Part shown: positions 1 through 5,958 of the stretch, piece after piece
Layout: every line of letters starts with the position of its first letter
How positions within the stretch are numbered: the first letter of the stretch is position 1
Assembly (NCBI GenBank): GCA_016286595.1
Contig: JAEETR010000162.1
Coordinates: forward strand, 1 to 13,396
Direction: 5' to 3'
Length of the DNA stretch: 13,396 bases
Origin: Oscillospiraceae bacterium
Lineage (GTDB): Bacteria; Bacillota; Clostridia; Oscillospirales; Oscillospiraceae
Notes under the pieces: model-generated
Databases searched by the model: none
Told to the model about the DNA's origin: nothing
What the model saw: only the letters and a program-made list of their open reading frames with translations
Made by a program: the position numbers and the translations under genes

Positions 1-1
1 C

Positions 2-61
2 CGCACCGATGAGCAGCTCGTCCATTTCGCGGCCTGGAGACCGGAGTTCGAGAAGAAATGA
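2..61 (+). CDS. 3' end of an unidentified gene (partial)
   Basis: An open frame enters from the left edge and ends at TGA 59-61, giving a hydrophilic tail that ends in WRPEFEKK. Only 19 residues are visible, too few to name a family. It is likely a real gene end because plus-strand terminator structures follow directly (hairpin 122-156). Nothing can be said about its function. Confidence 0.45.
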   Translation, partial: RTDEQLVHFAAWRPEFEKK

Positions 62-62
62 T

Positions 63-114
63 AAAAAAAGCCGCCGTCCTGACCGGGCTTCCGTGACCCG
101 GCCCCCCCGACGGC
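63..114 (-). terminator. Minus-strand terminator-like hairpin
   Basis: GCCGTC (73-78) pairs with GACGGC (109-114), and CCGGG (83-87) pairs with CCCGG (97-101) inside it. Read on the minus strand, the stem is followed after three bases by seven T (complement of A63-69). It would stop transcripts arriving from the minus-strand gene at 329-652 before they run into the convergent gene ending at 61. Confidence 0.45.
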
Positions 115-121
115 ACCAGCG

Positions 122-156
122 TCGCCGCAGGCTGTTTACGGCCTGCGGCGATTTTT
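122..156 (+). terminator. Strong intrinsic terminator of the left-edge gene
   Basis: An 11-bp perfect stem, TCGCCGCAGGC (122-132) with GCCTGCGGCGA (141-151), has an 8-nt loop and is followed by five T (152-156). It lies 61 bp after the stop codon at 61, so it fits as the terminator of the partial gene. Confidence 0.85.
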
Positions 157-165
157 ACGTCTGAC

Positions 166-239
166 GCCGGAGGACGTCCGGCGCGTACCCAGCCGTGCCT
201 TCTCCCCCGCGCGGTCCGCTTTGCCCGGTACGCGGGGGA
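166..239. repeat. Two further hairpins in the convergent spacer
   Basis: GCCGGA (166-171) pairs with TCCGGC (177-182), and TCCCCCGCG (203-211) pairs with CGCGGGGGA (231-239) around a 19-nt loop. Neither has a T tract, so they are not clear terminators. Together with the flanking terminators they fill almost the whole spacer. They may be remnants of a dispersed intergenic repeat, but that cannot be shown from one window. Confidence 0.5.
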
Positions 240-242
240 ATC

Positions 243-283
243 AAAAACCCGAAAACCCCTGAAACAGGGTCTTCGGGTTTTTT
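243..283. terminator. Bidirectional intrinsic terminator
   Basis: AAAAACCCGAA (243-253) pairs with TTCGGGTTTTT (272-282), with an inner CCCT/AGGG pairing (257-260, 266-269). The flanking A run (243-247) and T run (278-283) give a U tract on either strand. On the minus strand it lies about 46 bp past the stop of the 329-652 gene, whose terminator it most likely is. Confidence 0.85.
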
Positions 284-328
284 CGTTCTATCATAAAAAA
301 GTCGGTTTGCCGCCGGGGACCGCGGTCC

Positions 329-652
329 TCATTTCCTTATAAATGCGTCGTCCGACGGCGCGTCGTCGCTGACGAAGCGCTCCGCCCTCATGTGAAGATC
401 GTACTTCTCTCTAAGTCCGGCGATGGTCGCCATCATGGGAGAGGCGTGGTGGATATCGAGGGCAGCCTGATCCTTCCAGCTGTCGATGAGAAGCACCGTT
501 TCCGGATCGTCCATCGGGATGAAATACTCGTAACGGAGATTCCCGGCCTCCCCGCGGATCGCCTCCGCCGTGCCGGAGGACTCCATCTCCTCGGCGAACT
601 TCCGCGCCGCGCCGTTTTCCCCTTTATAGTACAGATTTACCGTTATGCTCAT
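329..652 (-). CDS. ABM-family protein, putative quinol monooxygenase-like
   Basis: A 107-residue protein of the antibiotic biosynthesis monooxygenase (ABM, dimeric ferredoxin-like) fold. Family members oxidise quinols or similar small aromatics without a cofactor, or act as small stress enzymes. The sequence shows the usual order: an N-terminal strand (MSITVNLYYKG), a helix (AARKFAEEME), the strand-turn LRYEYFIPMDDPETVLLIDSWKD, and the characteristic HHASPMM region followed by a helix and a final strand (LHMRAERF). The ATG at 652 is chosen over one at 700 because GGAGGT lies 7 nt before it and the fold begins there. The last dozen residues form an acidic tail beyond the fold. The substrate cannot be told from sequence. 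The gene may be co-transcribed with the one at 746-1567, 93 bp upstream. Confidence is high for the fold and low for the reaction. Confidence 0.82.
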   Translation of the reverse strand: MSITVNLYYKGENGAARKFAEEMESSGTAEAIRGEAGNLRYEYFIPMDDPETVLLIDSWKDQAALDIHHASPMMATIAGLREKYDLHMRAERFVSDDAPSDDAFIRK

Positions 653-659
653 CTTTTCC

Positions 660-665
660 ACCTCC
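660..665 (-). promoter_or_regulatory. Ribosome binding site fixing the ABM gene start
   Basis: GGAGGT on the minus strand stands 7 nt before the ATG at 652. The in-frame ATG 48 bp further upstream has no comparable site, so the shorter protein is preferred. Confidence 0.8.
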
Positions 666-745
666 GCAGCTTTATATCCAATGGACCGCGGGATATTCAT
701 CCCGGTCTTTTTTCCGTTTTCCTCAGTTCCGGCGATCCGGGACTG

Positions 746-1567
746 TCAATCCGTCGCCGACGCCATGATGACGGCAAAGCGGCCGCAGCTTCTGTCGTAA
801 ACGGTCAGGCACAGCGTGCCCCACCACTCGTGACCGTCGTCAAAATAGTCCGACCAGTCCGTGCTCCATTCGTACACTTCCAGTCCCTCCGTTCCCTTCG
901 GGAACAGGGCGGCGTTTACGCGCACGAAATCCCTGCCGGAATAGCCGTTGCCGTGGGGCGGATACAGGAACGCCTTTCGGTAATTGAGTTTTCCCTCGGG
1001 ATAATTCGATGAGAACTGCTCCTGCGCGGATATCTTTTTTCCCACCGCGCGGACGGGATCGCCCTCCCATTCTTCGCAGAGCCTGCCGAACGCGGTATCA
1101 AGCGCCCTGCGGTGGGATTCGTACCCGCAGTAACTCTGCCCGTCATCCACGATGCAGTAGTCCACGGCCAGATCGGGGTACTCCGCGATAAGCTCGTAAA
1201 ACGGGTCGCGTCCCTCCTTCGCGGTCTGCCCGTCGAGGGGCGCCGGCCTTGTCGGCTCCGTTTCCATCACGTCCAGCGGTTTCCGCGTCTGCGCGTTTTC
1301 GTTCTCGGACGCTTTTCCCGAGAGCGTATCGCGGACGATCCGGTCGACGAGGGCATCGCGGCTTTTATAGCCGTAAGGGATCGCCACGACGGTGTACCAC
1401 TTTCCGGGATAATCCCAGTGCTCCTGAAAATAATCCTCAACGGGATGGCAGTCGATCACTTCCGTGACGAAAGGGCGCGTTTTCCGGACGATCGCCAGGG
1501 CCTCCCTGTGGACCTCCTCCCGCAACCGCGCCGCGTATTCCAGATCCTGTTCACTGTATTCGGGCAT
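746..1567 (-). CDS. Unrecognised 273-residue soluble protein
   Basis: I do not recognise the family. The protein has no signal peptide or membrane segment and is acidic and rich in Trp and Tyr. There are three visible parts. Residues 1-82 form a helix-rich start leading into a compact aromatic block (YFQEHWDYPGKWYTVVAIPYGY, residues 46-67, with a break after P54 in any domain model uncertain). Residues 83-120 are a polar linker rich in Pro, Thr and Glu. Residues 121-273 form a second domain with CIVDDGQSYCGY, SSNYPEGKLNYRKAF and a Trp-rich C-terminus (WSTDWSDYFDD, HEWWG, then VYDRS). The ATG at 1567 is chosen over an upstream one at 1705 because AGAGGG stands 8 nt before it and the extra 46 residues are Arg/Gly-rich and overlap the promoter. 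Isoleucine is ATC in nearly every case, unlike the operon to the right. It is transcribed divergently from the EAL gene. Confidence 0.75.
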   Translation of the reverse strand: MPEYSEQDLEYAARLREEVHREALAIVRKTRPFVTEVIDCHPVEDYFQEHWDYPGKWYTVVAIPYGYKSRDALVDRIVRDTLSGKASENENAQTRKPLDVMETEPTRPAPLDGQTAKEGRDPFYELIAEYPDLAVDYCIVDDGQSYCGYESHRRALDTAFGRLCEEWEGDPVRAVGKKISAQEQFSSNYPEGKLNYRKAFLYPPHGNGYSGRDFVRVNAALFPKGTEGLEVYEWSTDWSDYFDDGHEWWGTLCLTVYDRSCGRFAVIMASATD

Positions 1568-1575
1568 AGTTTCTT

Positions 1576-1581
1576 CCCTCT
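1576..1581 (-). promoter_or_regulatory. Ribosome binding site fixing the start at 1567
   Basis: AGAGGG on the minus strand, 8 nt before the ATG at 1567. It supports the shorter start, because the upstream ATG at 1705 would lie upstream of the predicted promoter at 1633-1661. Confidence 0.6.
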
Positions 1582-1632
1582 GAAAATCCCTGTCTGCCGC
1601 GCCGTCACCGCCGCAGGATATTGGCTGACTCA

Positions 1633-1661
1633 AGTATAGCGGAAAAAAACCGGAAAATCCA
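1633..1661 (-). promoter_or_regulatory. Promoter for the unrecognised gene at 746-1567
   Basis: On the minus strand TATACT (1638-1633) follows TGGATT (1661-1656) with a 17-bp spacer. The -10 is good and the -35 is weak (three of six bases). A start near 1626 would give a leader of about 60 nt. A T-rich spacer lies between the boxes. Confidence 0.5.
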
Positions 1662-1690
1662 CCGTTTTCTCGTGATATCCGGCGGCGGCG

Positions 1691-1750
1691 ATAAAACTGC
1701 GGCAAATATACGATATCTCTTAAAAAACCGGAGTTTTTATGTTATACTTG
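1691..1750 (+). promoter_or_regulatory. EAL-gene promoter with the TGCGGCAAATA box
   Basis: An extended -10, TATGTTATACT (1738-1748), has a poor -35 (TTAAAA, 1720-1725). The box TGCGGCAAATA (1698-1708) lies just upstream of the -35 position, where activators often bind. The same layout, base for base in spacing, occurs at 3661-3720 in front of the lipoprotein/two-component operon. The regulator is unknown. Confidence 0.6.
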
Positions 1751-1754
1751 ATTT

Positions 1755-1868
1755 CAGGACAGGACGAACTCTGTCGGCGCCCCGCGGCGTGTCCGCGGAG
1801 GCCGCCGGGCGGACCGCGGTCGTCTGCGCACTCTCAACCCATAAACGTGAGCGGAGGGATGAAATAAT
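1755..1868 (+). other. Structured 5' leader of the EAL gene
   Basis: The predicted transcript start near 1755 leaves about 114 nt of untranslated leader. It is very GC-rich and can fold, for example GTCCGC (1791-1796) with GCGGAC (1809-1814), while CCGCGG occurs at 1782-1787, 1793-1798 and 1814-1819 and allows alternative pairings. I see no match to the c-di-GMP riboswitch cores. GGAGGG (1853-1858) is the ribosome binding site, 10 nt before the ATG. There is no T-tract terminator within it. Confidence 0.35.
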
Positions 1869-3086
1869 ATGGACGGTTTCATTATCAGTGACGTTCTCGT
1901 GGCCATGCAGGCCATGCAGAAGCGGGAGATGAAGGTTTATTATCAGCCGAAGATAGACGCCACGACAAGCCGCATGAGATCTGCCGAAGCTCTTATCCGA
2001 TGGGTCAGAGAGGACGGCAGCGTAATACTGCCCGGTCAGTTTTTGCCCGCAATGGAGCAGACGGGCGCCATCGCCATGCTGGACTGGTACGTGGTCGGGG
2101 AAGTGTGCGCATTTCTCCGGCGGCTGAAGGCGGCGGGTATAGAACCCATGCCGGTGTCCGTGAATTTCTCCCGCTGGCATCTGCGTGAGGAGGATATGCC
2201 GAAGCACCTCGCCGAGATCGTGGATTACCATCACGTCGATCACCGCCTGATCGTGGTGGAGATCACGGAGTCGGCCATGATCCAGGAGGAGGAGCTGATG
2301 CAGAAAACCGTCACTCAGCTGCACGAATACGGCTTTGAGTTCTCCATCGATGATTTCGGCCGCGGTCTTTCCTCCCTGAGTCTGGTGGCCGACACGCTTC
2401 CGGACGAGATAAAGATCGACAAATCCCTGCTGAAAAAGAACTGCGAGAATGAGCAGGAGCGCGTTATTCTGGAGAGCATATTCCTGTTCGCCAATCGACT
2501 GAACATCCGCACCGTTGCCGAGGGCGTGGAGACGAAGGAGCAGTTCGGTTTTCTCCGAACCTGCAACTGCAGCCTGATCCAGGGGTTCTATTTCGCCCGT
2601 CCCATGTCAGAGGACGATTTTATACAGCGCATGACCGACAGGAGCCTGACCCTTGAGGACGAGGATATCCTCAGGATACAGACGGACACCGCCGCCGAGC
2701 AGATGCTGCTTCAGGCGGTATATATGAGATACCCGCTGATCATCTACGGCAACCTGACGCGAAACAGCTTTTATATGATGACGTATAAGAATTTCACGTC
2801 AACGAGCTGCCCGTCCACGGGTACGGTGGACGATCTTATAGAGCAGGGCACCCTCTCCATGCATCCGGAGGACCGGGAGCGGTGGCACGCCATGTTCTGC
2901 CGGGAAAACCAGCTCAGGCTGTACGGTCAGGGCAAAAAGGAGTTCCACATGATCACCCGGCAGCTGGGCGACGACGGCATATACCGCAAGGTGGAGACCA
3001 GCAACTATTTCGTGAAGAGCCCCGCCACGGACGACGTTCTTATAATCAGTCTGTGCAACAATTTCGAAAGCGGCGAAGAGCAGTAA
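1869..3086 (+). CDS. EAL-domain c-di-GMP phosphodiesterase with C-terminal PAS-like domain
   Basis: A 405-residue cytosolic protein without membrane segments. Residues about 15-260 form an EAL domain, which hydrolyses cyclic di-GMP to pGpG. The expected catalytic and metal-binding residues are present: E40 of the EAL signature (in SAEALIRW), N99, E131 (EITES), D161-D162 (DDFG), K182, E219 (AEGVET) and Q238 (QGF). An active enzyme is therefore expected. Residues about 270-400 look like a PAS-fold sensor (YPLIIYGNLTRNSFYMMTY, then MHPEDRERW, GDDGIYRKVET and a closing DDVLIISL), of the kind often attached to GGDEF/EAL proteins in Clostridia. No GGDEF domain is present, and the sensor follows the enzyme rather than preceding it. 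The gene is monocistronic or followed weakly by the DUF3842 gene 85 bp on. The EAL identification is firm; the PAS assignment is by pattern only. Confidence 0.93.
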   Translation: MDGFIISDVLVAMQAMQKREMKVYYQPKIDATTSRMRSAEALIRWVREDGSVILPGQFLPAMEQTGAIAMLDWYVVGEVCAFLRRLKAAGIEPMPVSVNFSRWHLREEDMPKHLAEIVDYHHVDHRLIVVEITESAMIQEEELMQKTVTQLHEYGFEFSIDDFGRGLSSLSLVADTLPDEIKIDKSLLKKNCENEQERVILESIFLFANRLNIRTVAEGVETKEQFGFLRTCNCSLIQGFYFARPMSEDDFIQRMTDRSLTLEDEDILRIQTDTAAEQMLLQAVYMRYPLIIYGNLTRNSFYMMTYKNFTSTSCPSTGTVDDLIEQGTLSMHPEDRERWHAMFCRENQLRLYGQGKKEFHMITRQLGDDGIYRKVETSNYFVKSPATDDVLIISLCNNFESGEEQ

Positions 3087-3093
3087 AGGTTTC

Positions 3094-3114
3094 GGGCCCG
3101 TCGCAGGGCTCTTT
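3094..3114 (+). terminator. Weak terminator-like hairpin after the EAL gene
   Basis: A six-pair stem with one G-T pair (3094-3099 with 3106-3111) has a 6-nt loop and is followed by only three T. It is short and imperfect, so some read-through into the next gene is likely. Confidence 0.3.
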
Positions 3115-3141
3115 ACTGCCCCCCTCAAGCCGTGTTACAAT
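3112..3141 (+). promoter_or_regulatory. Promoter for the DUF3842 gene
   Basis: TTTACT (3112-3117, four of six matches to TTGACA) and TACAAT (3136-3141) are spaced 18 bp. A TG motif at 3133-3134 makes the -10 extended. The start would be near 3148, giving a leader of about 24 nt. Confidence 0.5.
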
Positions 3142-3171
3142 ACCGGTAAATAACGCTCACGGAGGCAACGT

Positions 3172-3585
3172 ATGAAGATCGTAGTCATGGACGGACAGGG
3201 CGGACGCATGGGCGCCGCCATCGTAGAGGGAATCGTAAAATCCGGACTCGGCGCGCAGGTCCACGCCGTGGGGACCAACAGCGCCGCCACGACGGCGATG
3301 CTCCGTTCCGGCGCCGCCACGGGAGCCACCGGGGAAAACCCGGTAATAGTCGCCTGCCGCGACGCGGACGTGATAGTGGGTCCCATCGGCATAATCTCCG
3401 CCGACTCCCTGTACGGCGAGGTCACTCCCGCCATGGCGGTGGCCGTAGGCCAGAGCGCCGCGCTCAAGCTGCTGCTGCCGGTGAACGGCTGCAACAACGA
3501 GATAGTGGGCGCGGGTCAGCTGTCCATGACGGACATGGTGCGCCAGACCGTGGAACGGCTGCGCGAGCTGACCGAGAGAGGCTGA
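3172..3585 (+). CDS. DUF3842 family protein
   Basis: A 137-residue protein matching the DUF3842 family, found mainly in Clostridia and without an assigned function. It opens with a beta strand and a glycine-rich turn, VVMDGQGGRMG (residues 4-14), resembling a Rossmann-type nucleotide-binding loop. Further recognisable blocks are DADVIVGPIGII and LLLPVNGCNNEIVG, the latter with a conserved-looking Cys in NGCNN. It has no signal or membrane segment, and the C-terminus is helical (MVRQTVERLRELTERG). GGAGGC stands 5 nt before the ATG. It has its own promoter and a strong terminator, so it is probably a single-gene unit. The family call is confident; binding of a dinucleotide or other ligand is only inferred from the loop. 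Confidence 0.85.
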   Translation: MKIVVMDGQGGRMGAAIVEGIVKSGLGAQVHAVGTNSAATTAMLRSGAATGATGENPVIVACRDADVIVGPIGIISADSLYGEVTPAMAVAVGQSAALKLLLPVNGCNNEIVGAGQLSMTDMVRQTVERLRELTERG

Positions 3586-3609
3586 GCCCCCCTCGTTACC
3601 GATCACCAG

Positions 3610-3640
3610 GCCCCGGCGCGGGAGTGCGCCGGGGCTTTTT
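3610..3640 (+). terminator. Strong intrinsic terminator after the DUF3842 gene
   Basis: A 10-bp perfect stem, GCCCCGGCGC (3610-3619) with GCGCCGGGGC (3626-3635), has a 6-nt loop and is followed by five T (3636-3640). Confidence 0.92.
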
Positions 3641-3660
3641 CCGCGGTCTGCCGGGACTGA

Positions 3661-3720
3661 AATTATGTGCGGCAAATAGGCAATACCACTTTAATTTGCC
3701 GCGGAGATATGCTATAATAT
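3661..3720 (+). promoter_or_regulatory. Promoter of the lipoprotein/two-component operon
   Basis: A consensus TATAAT (3713-3718) is extended by TG (3710-3711) and has a weak -35 (TTTAAT, 3690-3695). The box TGCGGCAAATA (3668-3678) precedes it, as in the EAL promoter at 1691-1750. The start would be near 3725, about 40 nt before the GTG start codon. The inverted repeat at 3669-3702 overlaps the -35 region and could be an operator. Confidence 0.75.
3669..3702. repeat. Perfect 9-bp inverted repeat over the -35 region
   Basis: GCGGCAAAT (3669-3677) and ATTTGCCGC (3694-3702) form a perfect inverted repeat around a 16-bp spacer. It spans the -35 region of the operon promoter. The left arm is shared with the EAL promoter and the right arm is not. 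Confidence 0.8.
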
Positions 3721-3764
3721 AATCTGTATTAAAATGGCCGTAAAAGGCGGAGAGGAGAGATCCG

Positions 3765-5123
3765 GTGACGAAGCGCGGCAAAAAATGGATACGGGCGATA
3801 CCGGTTATTTTCTCCCTGCTCATCCTGCTGGTGCTGACGGGCTGCGTGTCCATGTCCGTTGAGGACCTTTACGCTCTGCCGGCGCTGTCCGAGCGCTATA
3901 TGTCCCTGCAGAACGAGGTTGACAAGATCACCGACGCCGGCGCGGAGTACGCCGCCCCCACCTCCGGGGCCAACCGTCAGGCTCTCCAGCTGGAGGATAT
4001 CGACGGGGACGGCTCCAAGGAGGCGCTGGCCTTCTTCCGCGTCTCCGGCTCCTCCAACCCCCTGCAGATCCACGTGTTCCAGCGCACAGAGGGAAAATAC
4101 GTCAGCGCCGCCGTCATCGAGGGCTCCGGCGCCAACATCGAGAGCGTGAACTACGCCGACATGAACGGCGACGGCTCCAAGGAGATGATCGTCGGCTGGC
4201 AGCTCAGCTCCGGCATAAACCTGGTCTCCGCCTACACCATGAACGACTTCCAGCCCGTGGAGATAATCCACGAGGACTGCACCGAGTTCTCCATGTGCGC
4301 CCTGTCCGGACGGCCCGACGTGATACTCATGCGCATTTCCAGCGCCGACTCCGCCAACGAGGCGGTGCTGTTCCGTCTGACGGACGACGGCGAGGTGGAG
4401 TCCTCCTCCGCCCTGCTGTCCGACGGCATCGAGGCGGTTGTGCGCATCCGTTCCAGCCGTCTGAAGGACGAGTGCAGCGCCGTATTCGTGGAGAGCAACT
4501 ACAACGGCGGCAGCAAGATAACCGACATTCTCGCCTACAGCGGCGGCGCGCTGAAAAACGTCTCCCGCGACGATTCCGGCATCAGCCTGTCCACCACCAG
4601 GGCCATGAACATCTACTGCCGCGACATAGACGGCGACGGTATGCTGGAGGTGCCCAAGCCGGTGCCCCTGCCCTCCGTTTCAGACTCCGCGACCGTCTAC
4701 TACATCATAGACTGGTACTCCTACAATTCCAAAGGCCAGATCACCAGGGACATGTCCACGTACCACAATTTCTCGGACAACTGGTATCTCCGTCTGCCCG
4801 ACGGCTGGAGAGGCAACATCGCCGTGCGGCGCTCAGACAGCGCCGGCGAGCGGGCCATAGTGTTCTCCTATCTCACCGGTGACAACGCCGCCGAGGAGGC
4901 CGTGGAGGCCGCCGATTTTCTGGCCATAAGCGTGCTGTCCGACTCCAACCGGGAGGAACGGGCCGCCGAGAGCGACAGGTTCATCCTTCTGCGTCAGGGC
5001 GGCAGCATATACACCGGCATCGTGCTCACTCCCCCCGACAAGGTGCCGCTGCAGTTCTCCCAGACGGAGATAATGGACGATTTCCACATCATCTACTCTG
5101 AATGGATCACCGGGGAAACCTGA
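3765..5123 (+). CDS. Lipoprotein with FG-GAP/VCBS-like DxDGDG loops
   Basis: A 452-residue predicted surface lipoprotein. The start is basic (KRGKKWIR), a hydrophobic stretch follows (residues 11-25), and the lipobox LTGC puts the lipidated cysteine at 27. The mature part carries three Asp-rich loops of the DxDGDGxxE type: 78-86 (DIDGDGSKE), 132-140 (DMNGDGSKE) and 287-295 (DIDGDGMLE). Such loops bind calcium and mark blades of beta-propeller proteins of the FG-GAP/VCBS kind, so an extracellular propeller-like fold is inferred. No enzyme motif is seen. The GTG start is supported by a purine-rich site (GGAGAGGAGA) just upstream and by the signal peptide beginning there. The stop lies 29 bp before the response regulator gene, so the protein may feed or report to that two-component system. 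The lipoprotein call is firm; the exact function is unknown. Confidence 0.88.
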   Translation: MTKRGKKWIRAIPVIFSLLILLVLTGCVSMSVEDLYALPALSERYMSLQNEVDKITDAGAEYAAPTSGANRQALQLEDIDGDGSKEALAFFRVSGSSNPLQIHVFQRTEGKYVSAAVIEGSGANIESVNYADMNGDGSKEMIVGWQLSSGINLVSAYTMNDFQPVEIIHEDCTEFSMCALSGRPDVILMRISSADSANEAVLFRLTDDGEVESSSALLSDGIEAVVRIRSSRLKDECSAVFVESNYNGGSKITDILAYSGGALKNVSRDDSGISLSTTRAMNIYCRDIDGDGMLEVPKPVPLPSVSDSATVYYIIDWYSYNSKGQITRDMSTYHNFSDNWYLRLPDGWRGNIAVRRSDSAGERAIVFSYLTGDNAAEEAVEAADFLAISVLSDSNREERAAESDRFILLRQGGSIYTGIVLTPPDKVPLQFSQTEIMDDFHIIYSEWITGET

Positions 5124-5152
5124 TTACCGCATACCTTTGACTGGAGGAAACG

Positions 5153-5839
5153 ATGAAAAAAGTACTCGTGCTTGAAGATGAGACCAGCATACGCAGCTTC
5201 GTGGTGATAAACCTGCGGCGCTCCGGCTACGAGCCCATCGAAGCCGCCACCGGCGCAGAGGCCCTGGAGCAGAAAAAGCAGAACCCGGACATAAAGGTGG
5301 CTCTGCTCGATATAATGCTGCCGGATATAGACGGCTTTGAGGTGTGCCGCCAGCTGCGGGCCTCCGATCCCAAGCTTGGCATAATCATGCTCTCCGCCCG
5401 TACCCAGGAGATGGACAAGGTCACCGGTCTGATGACCGGCGCCGACGACTACGTTACGAAGCCCTTCTCCCCCGCGGAACTGCTGGCCCGGGTGGACGCC
5501 CTGTACCGCCGGGTGGGCGGCGACGAGGAGCTGGCCACCGGCGAGCTCGTGCAGGGTCCCTTCCGCCTGAACACCCACAACCGCACCCTTGAAAAAAACG
5601 GCGACAGGATAAAGCTGACCCAGGTGGAGTACTCCATAATGAAGCTGTTCATGGACAACCCCGGCAAGGCTCTGTCCCGTGAGGACATCCTCAACGCCGT
5701 GTGGGGCCGCAACTACTTCGGCGAGCTGAAGATAGTGGACGTGAACATCCGCCGTCTGCGCATCAAGATAGAGGACGACTCCACCAACCCCACCTACATC
5801 ACCACCGTATGGGGCTACGGCTACAAGTGGGGGATATGA
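5153..5839 (+). CDS. OmpR/PhoB-family response regulator
   Basis: A 228-residue two-domain transcription factor. The receiver domain (residues 1-120) has the acidic pocket E8-D9-E10, the phospho-acceptor D53 in LLDIMLPDIDGFE, the switch Ser81, Tyr100 and Lys103 (in YVTKPF). Residues about 130-228 form a winged helix: LTQVEYSIMKLFMDN, the recognition-helix region IVDVNIRRLRIKIE and the wing TTVWGYGYKW. Phosphorylation by the kinase at 5974 should drive dimerisation and DNA binding. GGAGGA precedes the ATG at 5153. It resembles PhoB/PhoP/WalR-type regulators, but the specific stimulus cannot be assigned. The shared box at 1691 and 3661 is a candidate target through autoregulation; this is inference only, because the expected direct-repeat spacing is not clearly present. 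Confidence 0.95.
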   Translation: MKKVLVLEDETSIRSFVVINLRRSGYEPIEAATGAEALEQKKQNPDIKVALLDIMLPDIDGFEVCRQLRASDPKLGIIMLSARTQEMDKVTGLMTGADDYVTKPFSPAELLARVDALYRRVGGDEELATGELVQGPFRLNTHNRTLEKNGDRIKLTQVEYSIMKLFMDNPGKALSREDILNAVWGRNYFGELKIVDVNIRRLRIKIEDDSTNPTYITTVWGYGYKWGI

Positions 5840-5849
5840 GACGATAATA

Positions 5850-5884
5850 CAAAATGCGGGCCCGGCCAAGCGGGCCGCATTTTG
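5850..5884 (+). terminator. Terminator-like attenuator between regulator and kinase
   Basis: CAAAATGCGGGCCCG (5850-5864) pairs with CGGGCCGCATTTTG (5871-5884) with one bulged base, giving about 14 base pairs around a 6-nt loop. A TTTT run forms the end of the stem on the plus strand and an AAAA run its start, so it could act in either direction. Its place inside an operon suggests partial termination that lowers kinase relative to regulator. Confidence 0.55.
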
Positions 5885-5885
5885 A

Positions 5886-5958
5886 GAGGACGAGCAGCTG
5901 AGCGGGCGAGCGTTGCCGCCTGCGGTGACGCGAGCTCAGCGGAGCCTGCGAGGACGAG
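5886..5958. repeat. Short cassette flanked by GAGGACGAG direct repeats
   Basis: GAGGACGAG occurs at 5886-5894 and again at 5950-5958. Between them lies an inverted pair, GCTGAGC (5897-5903) and GCTCAGC (5934-5940), around a GC-rich core. It fills the gap between the attenuator and the kinase's ribosome binding site (AGGAGGTG, 5961-5968). It could be a small mobile or slippage-derived element; its origin is not known. Confidence 0.45.

Noticed and set aside
684..713. A hairpin with six T on the plus strand between the two minus-strand genes
   Set aside because: The stem has a two-base bulge and no plus-strand gene precedes it. On the minus strand, where transcription runs, no T tract follows, so it is not called a terminator.
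744..749. A perfect TTGACA on the minus strand upstream of the ABM gene
   Set aside because: It overlaps the stop codon of the gene at 746, and no acceptable -10 lies 16-18 bp downstream of it.
392..1012. A 206-codon plus-strand open frame across the two minus-strand genes
   Set aside because: It is antisense to an ABM protein with a clear fold and good ribosome site, and has no start signal or known domain.
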